DNA from: Pseudosporangium ferrugineum
Lineage (GTDB): Bacteria; Actinomycetota; Actinomycetes; Mycobacteriales; Micromonosporaceae
Length of the DNA stretch: 64,000 nt
Direction: 5' to 3'
Assembly (NCBI RefSeq): GCF_003002065.1
Contig: NZ_PVZG01000003.1
Coordinates: 310,001-374,000 of the forward strand
The notes under the pieces were generated by a model that worked only from the letters and a program-made list of their open reading frames with translations, had not been told where the DNA came from and did no database searches. This document shows, piece after piece, positions 48,544 to 56,938 of this stretch (within the stretch, counting starts at the first letter, position 1; the number at the start of each line of letters is the position of its first letter). The translations under genes and the position numbers were made by a program.

Positions 48544-50055
48544 ATGCCGCCGCAACCACCCAAACGTCCGGGGCCGGAGACGGGGCCACGCCATGCCGCC
48601 CGGCCCGCGACGACCGGCCGGTCCGACGCGCTGACCGGCGGCACCGGCGGCTTCCCGCACCTCGGCGTCCTGGAGGGCGAGACCTCGCTGGGGCGGCACC
48701 GGCGCCCCGAGTCGCTGGCCGACGTCACGGTGCTCCGCCCGCCGCCGGCCGGACGCGTCGCCGGCGGCCGGCGTACCGCCCTGGACCTCACTCCCCGGTC
48801 GCGGTCGCATTCCGCGCGCGCCTCGCGCGCCCGTTCCTCCTCCGCTCCCAGCTCGTCCGCTTCTCGTGACAATGCCGCCGGCCGGCCGGCGCGGGGACGG
48901 CACGCCAAGCCCGCCGATCAGCTCGCCATCACCGTGCGCCCCCTGCCGGCCGTGCGCGAGGCCGCCGGCGCGGTCCGCGAGTGGGCCCTGGCCGACGGCG
49001 CCAAGCGGCCGGCCACCGGCGCCCACCGCGCCCCGGGCACCCTGCCCCTCGAGTCGTGGCTGCTCATCGGCCGGCACCGCCAGCAGGCGCTGCTCGCCGC
49101 GCTGGTCGCGGTCGGCCTGATGCTCGTGGTCCTGCCCATGCGCCAGGGCGGCAACCAGGACATCAACGCCGTCAACGCGGCGGACCGCGCCATCGTCACC
49201 ACCGCCCCGGCCCCGGCGGAGAAGCCCGAGAAGAACGACGTCCCGGCCGCCCCGGCCGGCCAGAAGGCGCCCAAGAACCCGCCGGCGTCCGGTCAGCCCG
49301 ACGGCCGCCCCGAGGGCCAGAAGCCACCGGCGAGCGCGCCCGCCGCGCCGGCCGGCTCGGCGAAACCGGCCGTCCTGGTTCCCGAGGGCAGCGGACCGGC
49401 GCGGTCGCTGCGCACCACCGGCACGTCCGCCGTGGCCCTCACCTTCGACGACGGCCCCGATCCGGTGCAGACGCCGAAGATCCTGGCCCTCCTCGAGGAG
49501 AACCAGGTCAAGGCCACGTTCTGCATGGTCGGCGTCCAGGTGCAGCGGCACCCCGACATCGTCCGGAAGATCGCCGAGGCCGGGCACACGCTCTGCAACC
49601 ACACCTGGGACCACAGCCTCACCATCGGCAAGGACAAGCCCGAGCGGATCCGGCGCGACCTGGCCCGCACCAACGACGCCATCCGGGCGGCGGTCCCCGG
49701 CGCGCGCGTCCCGTTCTTCCGCGCGCCGGGCGGCAACTTCACCGACCGCTTGGTCGAGACCGCGTACGCGGACGGCATGACCTCCCTCTACTGGGAGGTC
49801 GACCCGCGCGACTGGGAGCACGCCGAGCACGAGGACGACGCCACGCACGTGGAGAAGGTCGTCAAGGGCGTCCGCGACCACGTGCGGCCGGGGGCCATCG
49901 TGCTGTCCCACGACTTCAACCAGCCGGACACGATCACGGCGTACGAGACGCTGCTGCCCTGGCTGCGCGACAGGTTCACGCTGGGCATGCCCACCGAGCC
50001 CGAGCCGCCGGCCGCCCCGCCGCCCGCCTCGGCGCCCGCCGCCGGCCCCCGTTGA
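48544..50055 (+). CDS. Membrane-anchored polysaccharide deacetylase
   Basis: A 503-residue protein. The first about 170 residues are a low-complexity cytoplasmic arm rich in Arg, Ser and Pro. One span (QQALLAALVAVGLMLVVLPM) near residue 190 is followed by a Pro/Ala stalk and a NodB domain. NodB has LTFDDGPDP (motif 1, Asp base), NHTWDHS (motif 2, metal His), RAPGGNFT and LSHDFNQ. It deacetylates GlcNAc in peptidoglycan or chitin at the surface. The ATG at 48544 is used. The C-terminal tail is Pro/Ala-rich. It converges with the nei-type gene 6 bp away. Confidence 0.88.
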   Translation: MPPQPPKRPGPETGPRHAARPATTGRSDALTGGTGGFPHLGVLEGETSLGRHRRPESLADVTVLRPPPAGRVAGGRRTALDLTPRSRSHSARASRARSSSAPSSSASRDNAAGRPARGRHAKPADQLAITVRPLPAVREAAGAVREWALADGAKRPATGAHRAPGTLPLESWLLIGRHRQQALLAALVAVGLMLVVLPMRQGGNQDINAVNAADRAIVTTAPAPAEKPEKNDVPAAPAGQKAPKNPPASGQPDGRPEGQKPPASAPAAPAGSAKPAVLVPEGSGPARSLRTTGTSAVALTFDDGPDPVQTPKILALLEENQVKATFCMVGVQVQRHPDIVRKIAEAGHTLCNHTWDHSLTIGKDKPERIRRDLARTNDAIRAAVPGARVPFFRAPGGNFTDRLVETAYADGMTSLYWEVDPRDWEHAEHEDDATHVEKVVKGVRDHVRPGAIVLSHDFNQPDTITAYETLLPWLRDRFTLGMPTEPEPPAAPPPASAPAAGPR

Positions 50056-50061
50056 CCTGAG

Positions 50062-50874
50062 TCAGGCGCCGGGCTGACAGGTCGGGCACCAGTAGAGGTT
50101 GCGCCCCGCCAGGGGCCCGCGCAGCACCGCCGTGCCGCAGACCAGGCAGGGCTGGCCGGGGCGGCGGTAGACGTACACCTCGCCGCCGTGCCGGTCGACC
50201 CGGGGAGCCCGCTGCATCGCCTCCGGTGTGTGGGCGGTGTGCACGGTGTCGATGCGGCCGCGGAGCACGCCCTCCTTCATCAGCGCCCGGAGGTCCTCCC
50301 ACATCTCCTGCCAGCACACCGGCGAGACGGCGCGGCCGGGCGTGGTGGGCGCGAGACCGGCCCGGAACAGCACCTCGTTCGCGTAGATCAGGCCACACCC
50401 GGCAACCACGCTCTGGTCCAGCAGGAGGGCGAACACCGGCTTGGTGCTGGCCGCGATGCGCGCGTACGCGAAAAGCGGGTCGGCGTCGTCCCGCAGCGGA
50501 TCCTGGCCGAGCCGCGCGCGCAGCACCGACACCTGGCCGGGATCGAGCACCTCGCACGCGGTCGGCCCGCGCAGCTCGAGCCAGTGCCCGGCGCCCACCG
50601 TCCGCATCCGCACCTGGCCGACCGGCTCCGGCACGGGCACCGCCCCCTCGGCGAACTTGCCGTAGAGGCCGAGGTGGATGTGCACGGTCCGCTCGCCGTC
50701 GAAATGGTGCAGCAGATGCTTGCCGTACGCCTCGGTGTCCGCGAGCCGCCGGCCGCTGATCAGCGCCGCACCGGCGGCGAACCGGCCCTGCGGACTGTCG
50801 ACGGCGACGACGTGCCCGGCGAAGAGCTCCCGGTGACGGGCGGCGAGCCGGTGAATGGTGTGTCCCTCTGGCAC
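50062..50874 (-). CDS. Nei/Fpg family DNA glycosylase
   Basis: A 270-residue base excision repair glycosylase/AP lyase. Starting at GTG 50874 the product begins MPEGHTIHRL, giving the required Pro2 nucleophile and Glu3. The H2TH region has LYANEVLFRAGL-like helices (AGCGLIYANEVLFRAGLAP) and the C-terminal zinc finger is CLVC...CPTC. It removes oxidised pyrimidines (Nei-type). The in-frame ATG at 50883 would block the Pro2 chemistry, which decides the start. Confidence 0.92.
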   Translation of the reverse strand: MPEGHTIHRLAARHRELFAGHVVAVDSPQGRFAAGAALISGRRLADTEAYGKHLLHHFDGERTVHIHLGLYGKFAEGAVPVPEPVGQVRMRTVGAGHWLELRGPTACEVLDPGQVSVLRARLGQDPLRDDADPLFAYARIAASTKPVFALLLDQSVVAGCGLIYANEVLFRAGLAPTTPGRAVSPVCWQEMWEDLRALMKEGVLRGRIDTVHTAHTPEAMQRAPRVDRHGGEVYVYRRPGQPCLVCGTAVLRGPLAGRNLYWCPTCQPGA

Positions 50875-50961
50875 GGTGCGCAACGGTAGCCGATACGTCG
50901 ATCGACTACCGTCGCGCGGCCGGGTGTTCCTGCGCTCGGTTCGGGTTCGGCCGGCGGCCGG

Positions 50962-51771
50962 TCAGCCGCCGAAGCTCTTGTAGAGGCTGTCCGGCGCCTC
51001 GGTGATCTCCGACGCCGGCGGGCGCTGCGCCTCGACCTTGGTGCCGTAGTCGGTGTAGAGCACCTCGAGCGGGTGGGCCTGCTGGCCGTTCGCGGCCGGG
51101 AGCTGCACGGTCAGCGCGGAGAGCCGGCCCTGGTCGTCGACGCCCGCGGTGAACGGCACGTTCTTCGCCTGCGCTCCCCAGGTGGTGACCGCCTTCTGGT
51201 CGACGCCCGCCACGCCGGCCGCCCGGGTCAGGTCGAGGGTGCCCTTGTAGCTGCCGGAGCCGGCCTGCTGCACGTCGGTGGTCGAGCTGAGCAGCTGCGC
51301 GGTGTTCGCCGGGTCGATCTGGCCGGGCCGGAGCCCGACGTTGGCGCCCTCGGGCAGCCGGGACACGTCCACGTGGGTCCACGTGCCGGCCTTGGTGATC
51401 CCCGGCACCTGCACGTAGAGGTCCTTCTCCACGAGCAGCGTCTTGATCTCGATCTCGGTGTTCGGGCCGATGGCCTTCAGCGTGCCGGTGCCGACCCCGT
51501 TGGGGGCGTCCATGAGCCCGGTCAGGTTGAGCCCCGGCCCGGCCGTCATGGTCACTTTGAAGCTGGTCGTGCCGAGCTTGGCCGCCGCGTCGGCGAGCGC
51601 GGAGGTGGCGGCCGGGTCGGCCGGTCCGGCGCTGGTCGACGCGCTGGGGGCACTGCCCGACGGGGTGCCGGCGCCCGGGGTCGTGCCGCCGTCGCCGGAA
51701 CATCCGCCCACGGCCAGCACCACCGCGGTGAAAGTGGCCAGGCTCAGCCCACGTGCACGAGCTGTCCGCAT
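50962..51771 (-). CDS. LppX/LprA/LprF/LprG-type lipoprotein
   Basis: A 269-residue lipoprotein. The signal ends in LAVGGC (lipobox), followed by a Thr/Ser/Pro linker and the LppX_LprAFG fold: KVTMTAGPGLNLTGLMDAP, LYVQVPGI, and a C-terminal VLYTDYGTKVEAQRP with APDSLYKSFGG. Mycobacterial relatives carry acylated lipids to the outer layers. GGAGG precedes the ATG. Its neighbour at 51947 is a paralogue in the same direction with about 175 bp between, so both may share a duplication origin. Confidence 0.88.
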   Translation of the reverse strand: MRTARARGLSLATFTAVVLAVGGCSGDGGTTPGAGTPSGSAPSASTSAGPADPAATSALADAAAKLGTTSFKVTMTAGPGLNLTGLMDAPNGVGTGTLKAIGPNTEIEIKTLLVEKDLYVQVPGITKAGTWTHVDVSRLPEGANVGLRPGQIDPANTAQLLSSTTDVQQAGSGSYKGTLDLTRAAGVAGVDQKAVTTWGAQAKNVPFTAGVDDQGRLSALTVQLPAANGQQAHPLEVLYTDYGTKVEAQRPPASEITEAPDSLYKSFGG

Positions 51772-51946
51772 TTCATTCCTCCCTGCATCGCCGCCCTGAC
51801 GAAGGCCCACCACATGCCCGATCCCCCGCAAAACGAAACAGCGCCCACATCGGACGGCCGGACACAGCCCCACAGAACGCCGATGGCCGGACAGGGACCC
51901 GAAGCCCCCGCCCGGCCATGATCAGCCGTCGTGCCGATGCCTCCGC

Positions 51947-52738
51947 TCAGGCGTTGACCAGGCCCGAGAACTGGCTCGGCATCTCCTGGACCTCCGATGC
52001 CGGCGGCGCCTGCACCGAGACCGGCGTACCGAAGTCGGAGTAGGTCGTCGCGATCTTCCCCGCGCCCGCACCGAGCGAGCTCATGTCCAGGGTGAGCTCG
52101 ACGAGCCGGCCCTCGTCGTCCTTGGCCGCCGTGAACGGCACCGCGGTCGCCTTGTCGCCCAGGGCCTGCAGCCCCTTGTTCTTGTTGAAGCGCGGCGACT
52201 TGGTGAGGTCGAGGGTGCCCTTGAAGCCCTTGTCACCGACGCGCTCGACGCCGGTGATCGCGGACAGCAGCATCTTGGTGCCGGCCGGGTCGTCCGGCGA
52301 GAGGTTGAAGTTGCTGCCCTCGGCGACCTTGGCGGCGTCGATGTGCATCCACTTCTTGCCGTTGGCGCCGCGGCCGAGCGCCGCACCCATCGAACCGTCG
52401 AACTTCATGTAGAGGTCGTTGCCGACCTTGCGCGTCTCGATGGACGTGCCCTTGCCGAGAAGATCCATCTTCATGGTGATCTTGGCGACGCCCGCCTTCG
52501 GGTCGGCCACCCCGGACATGGTGATCGCCCCCGCCATGTCCGAATCGATCTTCATGCTCTGCTCGCCGAGCTTCTTCGTCGCGGCGGACAGGTCGGCGGC
52601 GGGATCCAGCTTGCCGGCCGCCTGCTGCGCCGCGGCCCCCGTGCCGTTGCCTCCGGTCGCCGTGGTCGTGCCGCAAGCGGTCAGGCCGAGCGCCGCGACC
52701 AGCGCGACACCCGCGACAGCCAGCCGTCGATTCCTCAT
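51947..52738 (-). CDS. LppX/LprA-type lipoprotein, paralogue
   Basis: A 263-residue lipoprotein. The signal (AGVALVAALGLTAC) carries the lipobox LTAC. The mature part has the same fold as the neighbour: KIDSDMAGAITMSGV, LYMKFDGSM, KMLLSAITGVERVG, then TTYSDFGTPVSVQAPPASEVQEMPSQ (blocks). GGAGGAAAC precedes the ATG at 52738. It is more Lys/Met-rich than its neighbour. The two probably bind related ligands at the membrane. Confidence 0.88.
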   Translation of the reverse strand: MRNRRLAVAGVALVAALGLTACGTTTATGGNGTGAAAQQAAGKLDPAADLSAATKKLGEQSMKIDSDMAGAITMSGVADPKAGVAKITMKMDLLGKGTSIETRKVGNDLYMKFDGSMGAALGRGANGKKWMHIDAAKVAEGSNFNLSPDDPAGTKMLLSAITGVERVGDKGFKGTLDLTKSPRFNKNKGLQALGDKATAVPFTAAKDDEGRLVELTLDMSSLGAGAGKIATTYSDFGTPVSVQAPPASEVQEMPSQFSGLVNA

Positions 52739-52847
52739 CTGGGTTTCCTCCCGTGTTGCCCCGTGTCGGCGACCACCGTAGCGAAGGGGTGCGACATCCG
52801 TCGCGGCCTTAACCCGGGCGGCGGCGCCCGGCGACTAAGCTCGGCTC

Positions 52848-53141
52848 ATGGCTGACCTGCTCGACGCCGAATCGGTACGCAATGCCGTGGCCGTCCTGGA
52901 CGGCTGGGAGGGGGGCACCGACAGCATCGTCCGCACGGTGGGCCTGCGCAGCTTCCCCGCGGCCATCGAGGTCGTCGACCGGGTGGCGAAGGTGGCCGAG
53001 GAGATGGACCACCACCCGGACATCGACATCCGCTGGCGCACCCTCACGTTCCGCTGCAGCACCCACTCCGCGGGCGGCGTCACGACCCGGGACATCGCCC
53101 TGGCCAACCGGATCGACCGCATCGTCGCCGACGCCTCCTGA
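52848..53141 (+). CDS. Pterin-4a-carbinolamine dehydratase
   Basis: A 97-residue PCD/DCoH protein. It has the family active-site block EMDHHPDIDIRW and the THSAGGVTTRD motif. It dehydrates 4a-carbinolamine to recycle tetrahydrobiopterin; many bacterial copies act as moonlighting factors in molybdopterin or other pathways. No aromatic amino acid hydroxylase lies nearby. The ATG lies 110 bp after the divergent lipoprotein start. Confidence 0.9.
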   Translation: MADLLDAESVRNAVAVLDGWEGGTDSIVRTVGLRSFPAAIEVVDRVAKVAEEMDHHPDIDIRWRTLTFRCSTHSAGGVTTRDIALANRIDRIVADAS

Positions 53142-53266
53142 TCCGGCGGCACAAAAGCCTCACCGTCACCGAACGGCTCACATTCCCGCCACCCAGATTC
53201 GCCGCCGCGGCACCCAGACGGCATGATGGCCAGGGCCAGTCGCACGCGTACGGATCGGGAGGTCAC

Positions 53267-54415
53267 GTGAGGTTCGAGGTCAGCAAGGTCCTCGACGCCA
53301 TCGAGGCGCGTCTCACCACCGATCCGGCCCTCGCCCGGGCGGTGGTCGATCTTTCCGAGATCGTCCGGTACGCGGACCTCGACGGCGGACGCCCCGCCAG
53401 CATGCTGCGGCTGGGCCTGGTCATCGACGCGCTCGGCCGGCACGTGGCCGAGGAGAACGTGCCGGTCTACGCCGTCGTCCCCCGCGGCCTGCTCTCCGAC
53501 GCGGACCTCACCTCCAACGAGCGCATGGTGGTGCGCCGCTGGGCCGACGACGGCGTGGTCGAGGTCGTGCCGCAGCTGGACGACCGGGTGTTCGAGGTTG
53601 CCGAGCTGCTGGGGTTGCCGGTGCTCACGCGCGGGCGGGCCGAGCAGTTCCGCGACCGCCGCCCGTGGGTCGAGGAGCCGGGCCGGCTGCTCGCCGCCGT
53701 CCCCGGCGCCGGCGGCCCGGTCCTGGTCGCGCGGGTCGGGCGCGGCGAGGTGCCGCCGGTCGCGGAGCCCTCGCCGATGGGTCAGAAGCTGCTCTCCCGG
53801 GTCTGGGGCTGCCCCGACCCCAACTGCAGCGCGTACGGCTCGGGCGGCGACCCGGACAGCCCCTTCGCCGACATGCGGAAGACCACCAGCCCGGTCTCCC
53901 AGCCGCCGCCCTCGCTGCGGTCCGGCGCGCCCACCTGCCCCCGGCACGGCGCCCGCTTGCGCGACGCGGGCCCGCGCCCGGCCGTCGAGGTTCTTTCCGT
54001 ACGCATCGACGGCATCGTCCGCCAGCGTTTCGTGGTCTCCACCGAGAAGCCGGTCGTGGTGGGCCGGGCGCCCGAGGGTGGCGGCGGCGTCATGCTGGGC
54101 CAGTGGCTGACCGACGACGCCCGCAAGTGGATCAGCCGCGGCCACGTCCGGCTGGCCCTGCGCAGCGGCGAGCTGAGCGCCCAGGACGTGAGCACCAACG
54201 GCACGGGCATCCGGCCGAACGGCTCCTTCGACGACGACCAGCGGATCACGCTGAACCGCGACGAGACCCGCACGCTGGCCGCCGACGACATCGTGGAGCT
54301 GTATGCGAACGTCCACGTGGGCCGCGCCAAGCTGTGGAGCTCCGGCGGGGTCTCCCAGCCGCACTCGGTGATGGCGGAGGCCCCGACCATGGCCATCCGC
54401 AAGTTCGAACGCTAG
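53267..54415 (+). CDS. PIN-like, zinc-ribbon and FHA domain protein
   Basis: A 382-residue protein. Residues 1-140 form an alpha/beta domain (ALARAVVDLSEIVRY, NVPVYAVVPRGLLS, ERMVVRRWADDGVVEVV) that resembles PIN/NYN nuclease-like folds, though the acidic set is not complete by eye. A short Cys pair with a later Cys/His (CPDPNC ... CPRHG) looks like a zinc ribbon. The C-terminal 140 residues are an FHA domain (VVGRAPEGG, ISRGHVRLAL, SAQDVSTNGTGI), which binds phosphothreonine. No Thr kinase lies next to it, but one is encoded at 16858. GTG start with GGAGG upstream. Confidence 0.7.
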   Translation: MRFEVSKVLDAIEARLTTDPALARAVVDLSEIVRYADLDGGRPASMLRLGLVIDALGRHVAEENVPVYAVVPRGLLSDADLTSNERMVVRRWADDGVVEVVPQLDDRVFEVAELLGLPVLTRGRAEQFRDRRPWVEEPGRLLAAVPGAGGPVLVARVGRGEVPPVAEPSPMGQKLLSRVWGCPDPNCSAYGSGGDPDSPFADMRKTTSPVSQPPPSLRSGAPTCPRHGARLRDAGPRPAVEVLSVRIDGIVRQRFVVSTEKPVVVGRAPEGGGGVMLGQWLTDDARKWISRGHVRLALRSGELSAQDVSTNGTGIRPNGSFDDDQRITLNRDETRTLAADDIVELYANVHVGRAKLWSSGGVSQPHSVMAEAPTMAIRKFER

Positions 54416-54511
54416 GAGCGACGGCCGGCCCGCCGCCGCTCCCCCACCGACTCAGCGCCACAGCACCGGCAGCCCTCGGCACCGGCCCGGCCGAGGAGCC
54501 CGGCGCGCCGG

Positions 54512-55720
54512 TCAGAGGATCGCGGCCAGCTGGGCCAGCGCGTGGTCCAGGTCGGCGGGCGTCACCACCAGCGGCGGCGCGAGCCGGATCGTCGAGCCGT
54601 GCGTGTCCTTGGCGAGCACCCCGTGCGCGGCGAGGCGCTCCACCGCCTGCCGGCCGGTCATCAGCGCCGGGTCGATGTCGACGCCGGCCCAGAGACCCCT
54701 TCCGCGTACGGCGAGCACACCGTTTCCGACCAGCGCGTGCAGGCCCTCGTGCAGCCGCGCGCCGAGTTCGGCCGACCGCTGCTGGAACTCGCCGGTCTCG
54801 AGCAGCTTGACGACCTCGGTGCCGACCGCGCAGGCGAGCGGGTTGCCACCGAACGTCGAACCGTGCTCGCCGGGCTTGAGCACCCCGAGCACGTCCCGGT
54901 CCGCCGCGACCGCCGACACCGGCACGATGCCGCCGCCCAGCGCCTTGCCGAGCAGGTACAGGTCGGGGACGACACCCTCGTGCTCGATCGCGAAGGTCTT
55001 GCCCGTACGCCCGAGCCCGGACTGGATCTCGTCGGCGATGAAGAGCACGTTGTTGTCGGTGCACAGCTGCCGCACCCCGGCGAGGTAACCGGCCGGCGGG
55101 ACGAGCACGCCGGCCTCGCCCTGAATGGGTTCGAGCAGCACGGCGACGGTGTTCGGGGTGATCGCCGCGGCGAGCGCGTCGCTGTCGCCGTACGGAACGA
55201 TCCTGAAGCCCGGGGTGTACGGCCCGAAATCGTTGCGCGCGTCCGGGTCCGTCGAGAAGCTGATGATCGTCGTGGTGCGCCCGTGGAAGTTGTCCGCGGC
55301 GACGATGATCTCCGCCTGCCCGTCCGGTACGCCCTTGACCTGGTAACCCCACTTGCGGGCGACCTTGATGCCGGTCTCCACCGCCTCGGCGCCGGTGTTC
55401 ATCGGCAGCACGAGCTCCTTGCCGCACAGGTCGGCGAGCCGGTGGCAGAACTCCGCGAACCGGTCGTGCACGAACGCGCGGCTGGTCAGCGTGAGCCGGT
55501 CGAGCTGCGCGTGCGCGGCGGCGATCAGGCCGGGGTGGCGGTGCCCGAAGTTCAGCGCCGAATACCCGGCGAGGAAGTCGAGGTAGCGGCGGCCGTCGAC
55601 GTCGGTTACCCAGGCGCCCTCGGCGTCGGCGATGACCACGGGCAGCGGGTGGTAGTTGTGCGCGGTCCACCGCTCGGCGTCGGCGAGGGCTCCGGGCGTA
55701 CGCATGTCCAGGTCCGTCAT
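54512..55720 (-). CDS. rocD: Ornithine aminotransferase
   Basis: A 402-residue class III PLP transaminase. It has YLDFLAGYSALNFGHRHPG, the PMNTGAEAVETGIKVARKWGY block, VLLEPIQGEAGV, DEIQSGLGRTGK and the PLP lysine in LLGKALGGGIVPVSA. This is the ornithine aminotransferase pattern: it moves the delta-amino group of ornithine to 2-oxoglutarate, giving glutamate semialdehyde. Its start overlaps the ddaH stop by 4 bp (ATGA), so the pair is coupled. Confidence 0.92.
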   Translation of the reverse strand: MTDLDMRTPGALADAERWTAHNYHPLPVVIADAEGAWVTDVDGRRYLDFLAGYSALNFGHRHPGLIAAAHAQLDRLTLTSRAFVHDRFAEFCHRLADLCGKELVLPMNTGAEAVETGIKVARKWGYQVKGVPDGQAEIIVAADNFHGRTTTIISFSTDPDARNDFGPYTPGFRIVPYGDSDALAAAITPNTVAVLLEPIQGEAGVLVPPAGYLAGVRQLCTDNNVLFIADEIQSGLGRTGKTFAIEHEGVVPDLYLLGKALGGGIVPVSAVAADRDVLGVLKPGEHGSTFGGNPLACAVGTEVVKLLETGEFQQRSAELGARLHEGLHALVGNGVLAVRGRGLWAGVDIDPALMTGRQAVERLAAHGVLAKDTHGSTIRLAPPLVVTPADLDHALAQLAAIL

Positions 55721-56544
55721 GACTCTCCTCCAGCTCTCCGGCTCTCCCGGACCTCGAGCGTGCAGCACTTCGGTCCGCCGCCGGCCTTGCGCAGCTCGCT
55801 CACGTCGACCCCGACGGTCTCGTAGCCGGCCGCCCGCAGGGCCCCGGCCAGGTGCGTGGCCTGGACCGGAAGGACAACGGTACGGCCATCGCTGACGGCG
55901 TTGAGCCCCAGCACCTCGGCATCGGCGGGCGTGGCGAGCACGGCGTCCGGGAACATCCGGCGCAGGACGGCCTGCGAGCCCGGCGAGAACGCGGACGGCA
56001 GGTACGCGATGTTGCGCTCGTCGAGCACGCACAGCGCGGTGTCCAGGTGGTAGTACGCCGGGTCGGCCAGCTGCAGCGTGATCACCGGCCGGCCGAAGAC
56101 CTCCTGCGTCTGCGCGTGCGCGGCGTGCGCCGTCCGGAAGCCGGTGCCCGCGAGGATCACGTCCCCGGCGAGCAGAATGTCACCTTCGCCCTCGTTGGTG
56201 TGCTTCGAGTCGACCACCTCGAACCCGGCGTTCTCGAACCACGCCTTGTACGCCGGCGCCTCGTCGGCCCGCTCGGCGTCCCGGAACTGCACGGCGAGCA
56301 CCTTGCCGTCGACGACGGTGGCACCGTTCGCGGCGAACACCATGTCGGGCAGGCCGGGCAGCGGCTCGATTAGGTCGACGGTGTGGCCGAGGCCGAGGAA
56401 CGTCTGCCGCAGGTTCTCCCACTGGCTCACGGCCAGGGCGTTGTCGTACGGCGCCGTCGGGTCCATCCAGGGATTGATCCGGTACGTGACGGCGAAATGG
56501 GTGGGCCGGCACATCAGGTATCGGCGCGGGGCGGCGGTCGTCAT
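55717..56544 (-). CDS. ddaH: Dimethylarginine dimethylaminohydrolase / arginine deiminase-fold enzyme
   Basis: A 275-residue amidinotransferase-fold enzyme. It has MCRPTHFAVTYRINPWM, FAANGATVVDG, TNEGEGDILL with the guanidinium-binding Glu/Asp, the active His in YYHLDTALC and the nucleophilic Cys in GPKCCTLE. It hydrolyses methylated arginine or a close analogue to citrulline and amine. With rocD directly downstream, it feeds arginine-derived carbon to ornithine and glutamate. No Lrp-type regulator gene lies next to it. Confidence 0.88.
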   Translation of the reverse strand: MTTAAPRRYLMCRPTHFAVTYRINPWMDPTAPYDNALAVSQWENLRQTFLGLGHTVDLIEPLPGLPDMVFAANGATVVDGKVLAVQFRDAERADEAPAYKAWFENAGFEVVDSKHTNEGEGDILLAGDVILAGTGFRTAHAAHAQTQEVFGRPVITLQLADPAYYHLDTALCVLDERNIAYLPSAFSPGSQAVLRRMFPDAVLATPADAEVLGLNAVSDGRTVVLPVQATHLAGALRAAGYETVGVDVSELRKAGGGPKCCTLEVRESRRAGGES

Positions 56545-56938
56545 GACGGCAACGCTATGCGCGAAGTGCCTGCGTAAGCCCCCGAACAGTCTTGCGCACG
56601 GCGGCGAATCGTTGCGTGATCGGCGAGGCCCGCGAAGATTCGTTGCGCACCGTCGGGGCCGGTGCCCCGGGCGTTCGTCGCGGGGTTCCGGTCCGGCCCC
56701 TGCCGGCCGCGCTGCCGGGGCTTCGTGGCGCTGCCCGGACGTGCGTCGGGGGCGGCGAACCGCCGCCCCCGCACCAACGTTGCGGCCCCACCCCGAGTCG
56801 GTCGACGGTGATCGCCGATCGGCCTGGGCTCCGCGCTGTCCGGCGCACCGCCGGATGTTTCGGGGCGGGGCGGCTGATGGCCGCCCCGGTTCCGAGGAGC
56901 ACCGGCGGCGCATCGCCTCCGGTGAATATCGGATACCC
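56545..56938. other. Gene-free region upstream of ddaH
   Basis: Open frames here have no Shine-Dalgarno and low-complexity composition. The only signal I see is a repeated cgTTGCG (56610-56616 and 56641-56647, about three turns apart) plus a TTGCGCA at about 56591, in the ddaH promoter region. It could hold an Lrp/AsnC-type site. Confidence 0.4.
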
